A stretch of DNA of 64,000 nt from CAIUPE01 sp037131735 (lineage in GTDB: Bacteria > Pseudomonadota > Alphaproteobacteria > Rhizobiales > Beijerinckiaceae). The notes below the pieces were generated by a model. The model was not told the origin of the DNA and did not search any database. It was given only the letters and a program-made list of their open reading frames with translations. The stretch is taken from the NCBI GenBank assembly GCA_037131735.1, contig JBAXQM010000001.1:186001-250000 (forward strand). The letters run 5' to 3'. Of this stretch, positions 53,777 to 61,954 are shown in pieces; position 1 is the stretch's first letter, and each line of letters begins with the position of its first letter. A program made the translations under genes and the position numbers.

Positions 53777-54607
53777 ATGGCAGCTCTGATGCCCCCTCGC
53801 GATTTTGATGGTCTCAAAGGCCTACTGGCCTTGGAGGGCGACCGGCTTCCCCGGCGGCTCAAAGAAGTCGCCCGCGCGCTTTTGACGAGTCCGGATGAGG
53901 TCGCACTTTCGACGGCCGCTCAGATTTCAGAAAAAATCGGTGTCCAGCCCTCAACCCTTGTTCGCTTCGCGCAGGTTTTCGGTTTTCGCGGCTTTTCCGA
54001 TCTCCAGTCTCTGTTCCGAGATCGCCTTCGAGAGACACCATTTGACCATCGGTCGCGGATTGAGTCCTTGAAATTTGAAGGTACGTCTGCACTATTCGAC
54101 GGCTTCGCACGGGCCGCCAATAAATCATTCGAACAGGCGCGCCAGACACTCGATCCCGAAAAAGTCGAAAAGGCTGTTGCGAACCTCGCTGACGCTTCGA
54201 CCATCTATATTGTGGCGAGCGGTCGTTCTTTTCCGGCGGGGGCTTACGCAACCTATGCTTTTGGAGCGCTGGGAATAAAAGCGGTGCTTATTGATCAGAT
54301 TGGCGGCTTTGGAAAAACGCAGATCAACACATCGGCGCTCAATGATGCTGTCTTGGCGATCAGCTTCACGCCTTACGCCCCCGAAACACTTGGCCTCATT
54401 GAAATTGCGCGCGCCAACAAAACGCCCATCATCGCCATCACGGATAATGTCATGTCGCCTCTCGCGTCCGCCGCGCAGATTTGGCTTGAAATTTCAGAGG
54501 CTGATTACGCATCATTTCGATCACTTTCCGCTACATTCGCTCTTGTTATGGCGCTTTCAGTGGCAGTTGCTAAAAAACGAGGCTTGGAAAAAGCCAATGG
54601 ATCATGA
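53777..54607 (+). CDS. MurR/RpiR-family regulator with SIS domain
   Basis: About 276 aa. N-terminal HTH_6 ('TAAQISEKIGVQPSTLVRFAQVFGFRGFSDLQ' region) and C-terminal sugar-isomerase SIS domain ('IYIVASGRSFPAGAYATYAFG', 'LAISFTPYAPETL'). ATG 53777 preferred; TTG 53747 is in frame. It precedes ppc and the iol genes, and RpiR proteins named IolR control inositol catabolism in rhizobia, so an IolR-like role is plausible. The ligand is unknown. Confidence 0.87.
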   Translation: MAALMPPRDFDGLKGLLALEGDRLPRRLKEVARALLTSPDEVALSTAAQISEKIGVQPSTLVRFAQVFGFRGFSDLQSLFRDRLRETPFDHRSRIESLKFEGTSALFDGFARAANKSFEQARQTLDPEKVEKAVANLADASTIYIVASGRSFPAGAYATYAFGALGIKAVLIDQIGGFGKTQINTSALNDAVLAISFTPYAPETLGLIEIARANKTPIIAITDNVMSPLASAAQIWLEISEADYASFRSLSATFALVMALSVAVAKKRGLEKANGS

Positions 54608-54613
54608 AAAAAG

Positions 54614-57430
54614 ATGCCGTCCGAAGAACCTAACGCAGCCCCTGATGAGCGTTCCGCTATGAAACTCGATCGCGATACAACACCTCTCCCTGATGATGAT
54701 TCCGCGAAGGACTTTCCCTTGCGCGAAGATATACGTCTGCTTGGGCGGCTCTTAGGCGAAACAATCCATGATTGTGATGGCGAGCAGATCTTCTCCATTG
54801 TAGAAATTATTCGCCGAACCTCGGTCCAGTTTCATAAAAGCAATAATCTTTCCGTCCGCGCGGATTTGGAATCTATTCTCAATAATCTATCGCCAGAACA
54901 ATCATCAAAAATTATTCGCGCCTTCAGTCATTTCTCCCATTTGCTAAATCTCGCCGAGGATCAGCATCACATTCGCCGAAACCGCGCTCACGAGATTGCA
55001 GGATCAATGCCGCGTAAAGGTACATTTCTCAATGTGTTAGGTCTGGCGAAAAAATTCGGAATATCAAAGAAAGATATTCTAACCTTTTTTGATAAATCCA
55101 TCGTTAGCCCTGTACTCACGGCGCATCCGACTGAAGTACGGCGCAAGAGTACGATGATGCGAGAAATTGAAATTGCGTCTTTGCTTGATCGTCGTGATCG
55201 CATAATTGCCACACCCGCAGAGCGCGCGCAAATTGAAGAGGATATACGCCGCAACATCGTTACATTGTGGCAAACAAGCCTTCTTCGCTATACGAAATTG
55301 ACTGTTCTTGATGAAGTTAGAAACGGACTCTCTTATTATGATTATACATTTCTAAATGAAGTCCCTCATCTTCACTCGATCATTGAAGATCACATTTCGC
55401 TTTATGATCAAAAGAAAGCGTCAGCACCGATAAAGACGTTTCTCAAAGTAGGAAGCTGGATTGGTGGCGACCGTGACGGTAATCCCTTTGTAGATGCCAA
55501 TGTTCTTGAAGACACATTCAAGGAACAATCAAATCTCATTTTCGATTACTATTCCCGGGAACTCGAAACACTATCTCTAGAAATTCCACTTCACGATGGC
55601 TTCATTTCAGTACCCGAATCAATATTGAAGCTCGCCGCTGAAGCGCAAGATCGTTCCGTCCATCGTGAACGTGAGCCCTATCGGTTGGCGATCTCCCGTA
55701 TCAAAGAGATTCTCGTGGAAACGCAGAAATCGCTCGCCAAAAGCGGTAAGGGTCAAATAAATAACGTTTGTTATGAAAATGCTAATGCGCTTCTCGATGA
55801 TTTAAACATTATCGACGCTGCTTTGCGTGCTAATGGTGCCGATATTATCGCCGATGGTCGCTTGCGCAATTTACGCCGTGCTGTTGATTGTTTCGGCTTT
55901 CACCTTGCAACCGTCGATCTAAGACAGAATTCACAAGTCCATGAGCGAGTGATTTATGAACTCATGGAGTTGGCTGCGCCTGGCACCGCTTATAATCTCA
56001 GAAATGAGCAGGATAAGATTGCGCTTCTTGAAGCAGAGTTAACAACCGCTCGCCCTTTGATGTCCCCGCATCTGAAATATTCGGAAGAAACGTTGAAGGA
56101 AATGAAAATCTTCCGCGTTGCTGCGGCCCTCGTTGAAACATTTGGTCAACGCGTAATCGAGAATATGATCATCTCTAAAGCGGAATCCGTTTCGGATCTT
56201 CTTGAATTGGCATTGCTCAATAAGGAAGTCGGCCTCGTCGATCATAAGGCACAAGCGAAGGTCAATATTGTTCCTCTCTTCGAAACAATTGATGATTTGC
56301 AGCGCTGCGCCGAGATTATGGATCAGGCTTTTTCAATCCCGGTCTACCGAAAAATTCTTGAAAGCCGGGGCAATCTTCAAGAAGTCATGCTGGGCTACTC
56401 GGACTCGAATAAGGACGGTGGCTTTGTCACCTCCGGATGGGAATTGTACAAAGCTGAGTTACGACTCATTGACGTGTTCAAGCGCCACAATATTTCTCTG
56501 CGTCTCTTCCACGGACGCGGCGGCTCCGTTGGCCGCGGAGGCGGACCAAGTTATGACGCCATCTTGGCACAGCCCCAAGGTGCCGTTGATGGTGCTATCC
56601 GCATCACTGAACAAGGTGAAATCATCGCGTCCAAATATTCCAATCCGGAAGTGGGTCGTCGCAATCTCGAAATTTTAGCGGCCGCGACGCTTGAGGCGTC
56701 ATTAGTTCACTCGGATCAGACGCCGCCAAAGCCGGATTATCTTAAAGCAATGGACGAGATTTCGGAGAGTGCTTTCCGCGCCTATCGCGGATTAGTCTAT
56801 GAAACCGAAGGCTTTCTCGACTATTTCTGGAATGCCACCGTGATCAATGAAATCGCAACCTTAAACATTGGGTCGCGTCCCGCATCGCGAACCAAGTCGC
56901 GCCGCATCGAAGATCTTCGTGCGATCCCGTGGGTTTTTAGTTGGGCACAATCACGTTTGATGTTGCCGGGCTGGTTTGGTTTCGGCAGCGCGATCAATGC
57001 CTATCTCGAAAAACATGGAGAGCAGGGCCTTAAGAGACTGCAAGAGATGGCAGTGACTTGGCCATTTTTCAAAACGCTCCTTTCAAATATGGATATGGTT
57101 CTTTCCAAGAGCTCCATCGCGATTGCTTCCCGCTACGCAGAACTCGTGCCGGATAAAAAACTTCGTGACGATATCTTTGGCCGTATTGAAACAGAATGGC
57201 GTGAAACAATCCGCAATCTTTTAGCGATTATCGATAAAAAGACATTGCTTGCCGACAACCAACTCTTGGCGCGCTCGATTAAAAATCGCTTTCCCTATCT
57301 CGATCCGCTCAATCACTTGCAAGTCGAGCTCCTTAAGCAACATCGCAAAGAGCCCGGAAAAAATCACGTGCTCGAGGGTATTCAGCTAACAATTAACGGG
57401 ATCGCCGCGGGTCTTCGCAATAGCGGATAG
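54614..57430 (+). CDS. ppc: Phosphoenolpyruvate carboxylase
   Basis: 938 aa. Makes oxaloacetate from PEP and bicarbonate (anaplerosis). Active-site His in 'LTAHPTEVRRKS', 'GGDRDGNPFV', 'GYSDSNKDGGFVTSGWELYKA' and the glycine loop 'FHGRGGSVGRGGGP' are present; ends in the usual 'NGIAAGLRNSG'. ATG six bases after the RpiR stop suggests co-transcription with the regulator, which is an unusual pairing. Confidence 0.97.
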   Translation: MPSEEPNAAPDERSAMKLDRDTTPLPDDDSAKDFPLREDIRLLGRLLGETIHDCDGEQIFSIVEIIRRTSVQFHKSNNLSVRADLESILNNLSPEQSSKIIRAFSHFSHLLNLAEDQHHIRRNRAHEIAGSMPRKGTFLNVLGLAKKFGISKKDILTFFDKSIVSPVLTAHPTEVRRKSTMMREIEIASLLDRRDRIIATPAERAQIEEDIRRNIVTLWQTSLLRYTKLTVLDEVRNGLSYYDYTFLNEVPHLHSIIEDHISLYDQKKASAPIKTFLKVGSWIGGDRDGNPFVDANVLEDTFKEQSNLIFDYYSRELETLSLEIPLHDGFISVPESILKLAAEAQDRSVHREREPYRLAISRIKEILVETQKSLAKSGKGQINNVCYENANALLDDLNIIDAALRANGADIIADGRLRNLRRAVDCFGFHLATVDLRQNSQVHERVIYELMELAAPGTAYNLRNEQDKIALLEAELTTARPLMSPHLKYSEETLKEMKIFRVAAALVETFGQRVIENMIISKAESVSDLLELALLNKEVGLVDHKAQAKVNIVPLFETIDDLQRCAEIMDQAFSIPVYRKILESRGNLQEVMLGYSDSNKDGGFVTSGWELYKAELRLIDVFKRHNISLRLFHGRGGSVGRGGGPSYDAILAQPQGAVDGAIRITEQGEIIASKYSNPEVGRRNLEILAAATLEASLVHSDQTPPKPDYLKAMDEISESAFRAYRGLVYETEGFLDYFWNATVINEIATLNIGSRPASRTKSRRIEDLRAIPWVFSWAQSRLMLPGWFGFGSAINAYLEKHGEQGLKRLQEMAVTWPFFKTLLSNMDMVLSKSSIAIASRYAELVPDKKLRDDIFGRIETEWRETIRNLLAIIDKKTLLADNQLLARSIKNRFPYLDPLNHLQVELLKQHRKEPGKNHVLEGIQLTINGIAAGLRNSG

Positions 57431-57505
57431 TTTCGGGGCGTTTCCAAAACAAACAAGTGTAAACACTATAGTTAAAAGCCTGCGCTAACAGATGGATAGT
57501 CATCA

Positions 57506-59419
57506 ATGACGACGAATAAAACATTGGATCTCATCGCCATCGGCCGCTCGTCGGTTGATCTTTATGGCGCGCAAGTGGGCGGCCGCCTTGAGGATATGGC
57601 GAGTTTTTCGAAAGCAGTGGGCGGGTGCCCGACCAATATCGCCATCGGCACAGCACGGCTGGGGCTTAAGAGCGGTCTGATCACCCGCGTCGGTGACGAG
57701 CATATGGGTCGGTTCATCCGCGAACAGCTCGAGCGTGAGGGCGTTGATGTTCAAGGCGTGCACACCGACAAGGACCGTCTTACCGCCCTCGTTGTTTTAG
57801 GTATTCGCGATGACAAATCCTTCCCGCTGATTTTCTATCGCTCCGATTGTGCGGATGCCGCTCTCGATGAAAGCGATATTGACGAAAGCTATATTGCCTC
57901 ATCACGCGCCGTGGTGGTCACCGGCACGCATTTCGCAAAATCGAATACAGCCGCTGCGCAGAAGAAGGCGATGACGTTTGCGAAAAAGCACGGCGGGAAA
58001 ATCGTGTTTGATATTGATTACCGTCCCAATCTCTGGGGCCTTGCGGGTCATGGTGCCGGCGAAGAGCGTTATATCAAGTCAGGCGATGTCACCGCGCATC
58101 TTCAACCGATTTTACCGCAATGTGATTTGATTGTCGGCACCGAAGAAGAGTTGATGATTGCAGGCGGCGAAGATACGCCCTTGGCCGCACTCAAAGCGGT
58201 GCGACAACAATCGAAGGCGCTGATTGTGATGAAACGCGGTCCCATGGGTTGCGTTGTGTTCGCTGATGCGATTCCCGATGACATTGAGAAGGGCATCAAA
58301 GGTCCGGGCTTTCCGGTTGAAGTCTATAATGTGCTGGGTGCAGGTGACGCCTTCATGTCAGGCTTTTTGCGCGGCTGGTTGCGCGATGAAGCGATTGAAA
58401 CCTGTTGCGCCTATGCCAATGCGGGCGGCGCCTTCGCCGTCTCACGCCTTCTTTGCTCGGCCGAATATCCGACATTCTCTGAAATGACGCATTTCATTAC
58501 AAAGGGTGCTGTATCCAAAGCGGTTCGGCTCGACACAACACTCAATCATCTTCATTGGTCAACCACGCGCGATGCGATGACATCCTTCACCAAAGCCGAT
58601 CATCTTTTTGCTTTGGCGATTGATCATCGCGCGCAGCTTGAAAAAATTGCCGATGATGTCGGCGTATCGCGTGATCGTATCAAAACTTTCAAGCGTCTCG
58701 CAGTCGATGCCGCCGCACGCGTTGCAAAGGGTCGCACGGGCTTCGGCATGTTGCTTGATGGTACTTATGGTCGTGAAGCGTTGTTTCGTGCAGCCGATCA
58801 TGATTTCTGGATTGGCCGTCCGGTCGAAGATCCGGGCTCTCGACCGCTTGATTTCGAAGGCGGTGGATCACTTGCGGCAAAACTTATTGAATGGCCCGTC
58901 AACCACACCATCAAATGCCTGTGCTTTTATCATCCCGATGATCCCGCTGATTTAAAAGCCAAGCAAGAGCGTGAATTGTTGCGTCTTTATGATGCGGCAC
59001 GAAGCTTGGGGCGCGAGCTACTGGTCGAGATTATTTGCGGCAAACATGGCGCGCTCAACGATAACACGTCAGCCCAGGTGATGCGCCGTCTCTATGATTT
59101 AGGAATCAAACCGGATTGGTGGAAACTCGAAGCGCAAAAAACGACCCAGGCTTGGAAAAACATTGATCATGCGATTGAGTCGAATGATCCCTCCTGTCGC
59201 GGCATTGTGCTTCTCGGCCTTGAAGCTCCGGAAGCTGAACTGGCAAAAGCTTTTTCGCTCGCGAAAGCACATCATCGCGTAAAGGGCTTTGCGGTTGGCC
59301 GCACCATCTTCGCTGAACCCGCACGAGAATGGCTCGCAAATACAATCGACGATGCCACGGCAATTACGCGGATGGCAGACTCATTTGCACGTTTGGTTGC
59401 GGCGTGGGAAAAAGCCTGA
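57506..59419 (+). CDS. iolC: 5-dehydro-2-deoxygluconokinase fused to DUF2090 domain
   Basis: 637 aa. Residues about 8-330 are a PfkB/ribokinase-type kinase ('AIGRSSVDLYGAQVGGRLEDM', 'GGCPTNIAIGTARLG', 'NVLGAGDAFMSGFLRGWL'). The rest is a DUF2090 aldolase-like domain ('LFALAIDHRAQLEKI', 'GFAVGRTIFAEPAREW'). The fusion is normal for alphaproteobacterial IolC. Phosphorylates 5-dehydro-2-deoxygluconate; the second domain may act as the IolJ-like aldolase. Confidence 0.94.
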   Translation: MTTNKTLDLIAIGRSSVDLYGAQVGGRLEDMASFSKAVGGCPTNIAIGTARLGLKSGLITRVGDEHMGRFIREQLEREGVDVQGVHTDKDRLTALVVLGIRDDKSFPLIFYRSDCADAALDESDIDESYIASSRAVVVTGTHFAKSNTAAAQKKAMTFAKKHGGKIVFDIDYRPNLWGLAGHGAGEERYIKSGDVTAHLQPILPQCDLIVGTEEELMIAGGEDTPLAALKAVRQQSKALIVMKRGPMGCVVFADAIPDDIEKGIKGPGFPVEVYNVLGAGDAFMSGFLRGWLRDEAIETCCAYANAGGAFAVSRLLCSAEYPTFSEMTHFITKGAVSKAVRLDTTLNHLHWSTTRDAMTSFTKADHLFALAIDHRAQLEKIADDVGVSRDRIKTFKRLAVDAAARVAKGRTGFGMLLDGTYGREALFRAADHDFWIGRPVEDPGSRPLDFEGGGSLAAKLIEWPVNHTIKCLCFYHPDDPADLKAKQERELLRLYDAARSLGRELLVEIICGKHGALNDNTSAQVMRRLYDLGIKPDWWKLEAQKTTQAWKNIDHAIESNDPSCRGIVLLGLEAPEAELAKAFSLAKAHHRVKGFAVGRTIFAEPAREWLANTIDDATAITRMADSFARLVAAWEKA

Positions 59420-59465
59420 GAAATAAGCCGACGGACAGTAATCAATTCCGGTGAGGAAATAGACC

Positions 59466-60284
59466 ATGTCACATCTTCTCGTTCATCCCTCACATCCTAA
59501 TGCTGAGGGTCAAGTCTTGGCAATCACACCGCAATCGGCGGGATGGTCTTATGTCGGATTTGAAGTCTATCATTTGAACGATGAACAGCGCCTATCCCAT
59601 GAAACGGGTGACAAGGAAGTCTGTCTCGTGATTCTCACGGGCCGCGCGGCCATTCGCGCCGGCGCGCTCGAATGCGGAATTCTGGGTGAACGTACGAGTG
59701 TCTTTGATGGGTTGCCGTGGTCGTTCTATGTGCCCGCGCATTCCGATTATACAATCAGAGCCGATGGTGCCTGCGCGATCGCCGTGTGCTCGTCACCTGC
59801 TAAAGAAAATCTGCCGCCGCGTGTGATTCCCCCTAGCGAGATCACGCAGGAGACTCGCGGCACCGGCACCAATACGCGCTATGTGCGCAATATCCTTCCT
59901 GATACGTCGCCGCATGCTGAGTCCTTGTTGGTCGTCGAAGTCATCACGCCGGGCGGCAATTGGTCATCATACCCGCCCCATAAACACGATACCGATAATT
60001 ATCCGCATGAGACTTATCTCGAGGAAACCTATTATCACCGCTTAAACCCGCCGCAGGGGTTCGGTTTTCAGCGTGTTTATACGGAGGATGGTTCGCTTGA
60101 TGAGTCGATGGCGATCAAGGATGGCGATGTCGTTCTTGTACCAAAAGGCTTCCATCCGGTGGCAGCACCGCATGGCTTCGATTTGTACTATTTGAATGTC
60201 ATGGCGGGGCCAAAAAAGGCTTGGAAATTCACAATGTCAAAGGATCACGCCCATATTGGCTGGACCTCGACACCGGCACGGTGA
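59466..60284 (+). CDS. iolB: 5-deoxy-glucuronate isomerase
   Basis: 272 aa, bicupin. 'PGGNWSSYPPHKHDTDNYPHETYLEETYYH' region carries the metal-binding histidines and Glu, and 'VLVPKGFHPVAAPHGFDLYYLNVMAG' is the family's C-terminal mark. Converts 5-deoxyglucuronate to 2-deoxy-5-keto-gluconate, the IolC substrate. 46 bases after iolC. Confidence 0.96.
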   Translation: MSHLLVHPSHPNAEGQVLAITPQSAGWSYVGFEVYHLNDEQRLSHETGDKEVCLVILTGRAAIRAGALECGILGERTSVFDGLPWSFYVPAHSDYTIRADGACAIAVCSSPAKENLPPRVIPPSEITQETRGTGTNTRYVRNILPDTSPHAESLLVVEVITPGGNWSSYPPHKHDTDNYPHETYLEETYYHRLNPPQGFGFQRVYTEDGSLDESMAIKDGDVVLVPKGFHPVAAPHGFDLYYLNVMAGPKKAWKFTMSKDHAHIGWTSTPAR

Positions 60285-60363
60285 GGCTTGCTTCACAATT
60301 GGGTTAAGGCATAAGAAAAGCCACGTTCAGGCGCAGATTTACCGGTTGAGAGGATGTTTTGGT

Positions 60364-61863
60364 ATGGTTCAAGAACTCACGCATTTCATTGGCGGCAAGC
60401 ATGTAAAGGGCACATCGGGCCGTTTTGCTGACGCGTTTTGGCCGATGACGGGCGAAGTCGCCTCGAAAGTGCCGCTGGCGTCAAAGGCCGAAGTCCGCGC
60501 CGCTGTTGAAAATGCCAAAGCGGCGCAGCCCGCTTGGGCCGCAACCAATCCGCAGCGCCGCGCGCGTGTGATGATGCGGTTCCTCGAACTCGTTCACGCC
60601 GAATATGATTCACTCGCAGAATTGCTCGCGAAAGAACATGGCAAGACGGTTGCGGATGCGAAGGGTGATATTCAGCGTGGCCTAGAAGTGGTGGAATTCT
60701 GCATCGGCGCACCGCAAATGCTCAAAGGTGAATTCACTGATGGTGCTGGCCCGGGCATCGATATGTATTCGCTGCGTCAACCGCTTGGTGTCGTGGCCGG
60801 TATCACGCCGTTTAACTTCCCGGCGATGATCCCGCTGTGGAAATGCGCGCCCGCGATTGCATGCGGTAATGCGTTTATTTTGAAACCATCAGAGCGCGAT
60901 GTCGGTGTACCGCTGCGTCTTGCCGAACTCTTTATCGAAGCCGGTTTGCCCGCAGGCATTCTGAATGTTGTGCAAGGCGACAAGGAAGCCGTCGATGCCT
61001 TGCTCGATGATCCGGATGTGAAAGCCATCGGCTTTGTCGGTTCAACACCCATTGCCGAATATGTCTATACCCGCGGCACCGCGGCCGGTAAGCGCGTGCA
61101 ATGCTTCGGTGGTGCAAAGAACCACATGGTCATCATGCCGGATGCAGACATGGATCAAGTCGTGGATGCGTTGATGGGTGCAGGCTATGGCTCTGCCGGT
61201 GAGCGCTGCATGGCAATTTCGGTTGCTGTGCCCGTTGGCAAAGCCACCGCAGACCGGCTCGTCGACGCGCTCATCCCGCGCGTTGAAAGCTTGAAGGTCG
61301 GCACATCGCTTGATCCGTCAGCCGATTTTGGTCCGCTTGTCACGCAAGCTCATCTCGACAAGGTAAAGTCCTATGTCGATATCGGCGTGAAGGAAGGTGC
61401 GGCACTGAAAGTCGACGGCCGTAACTTCAAACTGCAAGGCTATGAGAATGGTTATTATATGGGCGGCTGTCTCTTCGACAATGTAACGAAGGACATGCGC
61501 ATCTATAAGGAAGAAATCTTCGGCCCGGTGCTCTCGGTCGTGCGCGCGAAGGATTATTCCGAAGGCCTCGCGCTGTGCAATGATCACGAATATGGCAATG
61601 GCGTTGCGATCTACACGCGCGATGGTGATGCCGCACGTGACTTCGCGTCCAAAGTGCAAGTCGGCATGGTCGGCATTAATGTACCGATCCCTGTGCCGCT
61701 GGCTTATTACACCTTCGGTGGCTGGAAGCGCTCGGGCTTTGGTGATCTCAACCAGCACGGTCCCGATGCATTCCGCTTCTACACCAAGACCAAGACGGTC
61801 ACCTCGCGTTGGCCATCGGGCATCAAGGATGGTGCGGAATTCGTTATTCCGACGATGCGCTAA
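60364..61863 (+). CDS. mmsA: Methylmalonate-semialdehyde dehydrogenase (CoA-acylating)
   Basis: 499 aa from ATG 60364; the frame extends back to 60196 through iolB. Aldehyde dehydrogenase: 'GVVAGITPFNFPAMIPLWK', 'GSTPIAEYVYTRGTAAGKRVQ', catalytic Cys in 'GSAGERCMAIS' and 'EEIFGPVLSVV'. As IolA/MmsA it turns malonate semialdehyde from inositol (and methylmalonate semialdehyde from valine) into acyl-CoA. iolD, iolE and iolG are not in the window. Confidence 0.95.
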   Translation: MVQELTHFIGGKHVKGTSGRFADAFWPMTGEVASKVPLASKAEVRAAVENAKAAQPAWAATNPQRRARVMMRFLELVHAEYDSLAELLAKEHGKTVADAKGDIQRGLEVVEFCIGAPQMLKGEFTDGAGPGIDMYSLRQPLGVVAGITPFNFPAMIPLWKCAPAIACGNAFILKPSERDVGVPLRLAELFIEAGLPAGILNVVQGDKEAVDALLDDPDVKAIGFVGSTPIAEYVYTRGTAAGKRVQCFGGAKNHMVIMPDADMDQVVDALMGAGYGSAGERCMAISVAVPVGKATADRLVDALIPRVESLKVGTSLDPSADFGPLVTQAHLDKVKSYVDIGVKEGAALKVDGRNFKLQGYENGYYMGGCLFDNVTKDMRIYKEEIFGPVLSVVRAKDYSEGLALCNDHEYGNGVAIYTRDGDAARDFASKVQVGMVGINVPIPVPLAYYTFGGWKRSGFGDLNQHGPDAFRFYTKTKTVTSRWPSGIKDGAEFVIPTMR

Positions 61864-61884
61864 AAAGTCGCGATCGTGATTTAA

Positions 61885-61910
61885 AAGGGCGCCATGTGGC
61901 GCCCTTTTTT
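61885..61910 (+). terminator. Intrinsic terminator of the iol genes
   Basis: AAGGGCGCC (61885-61893) pairs with GGCGCCCTT (61898-61906) around ATGT, followed by more T. 22 bases after the mmsA stop. Confidence 0.88.
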
Positions 61911-61954
61911 GTTGGACGCTTGACGGTGAGAGAGCGAGCCGCTTTGTTCAGTTG

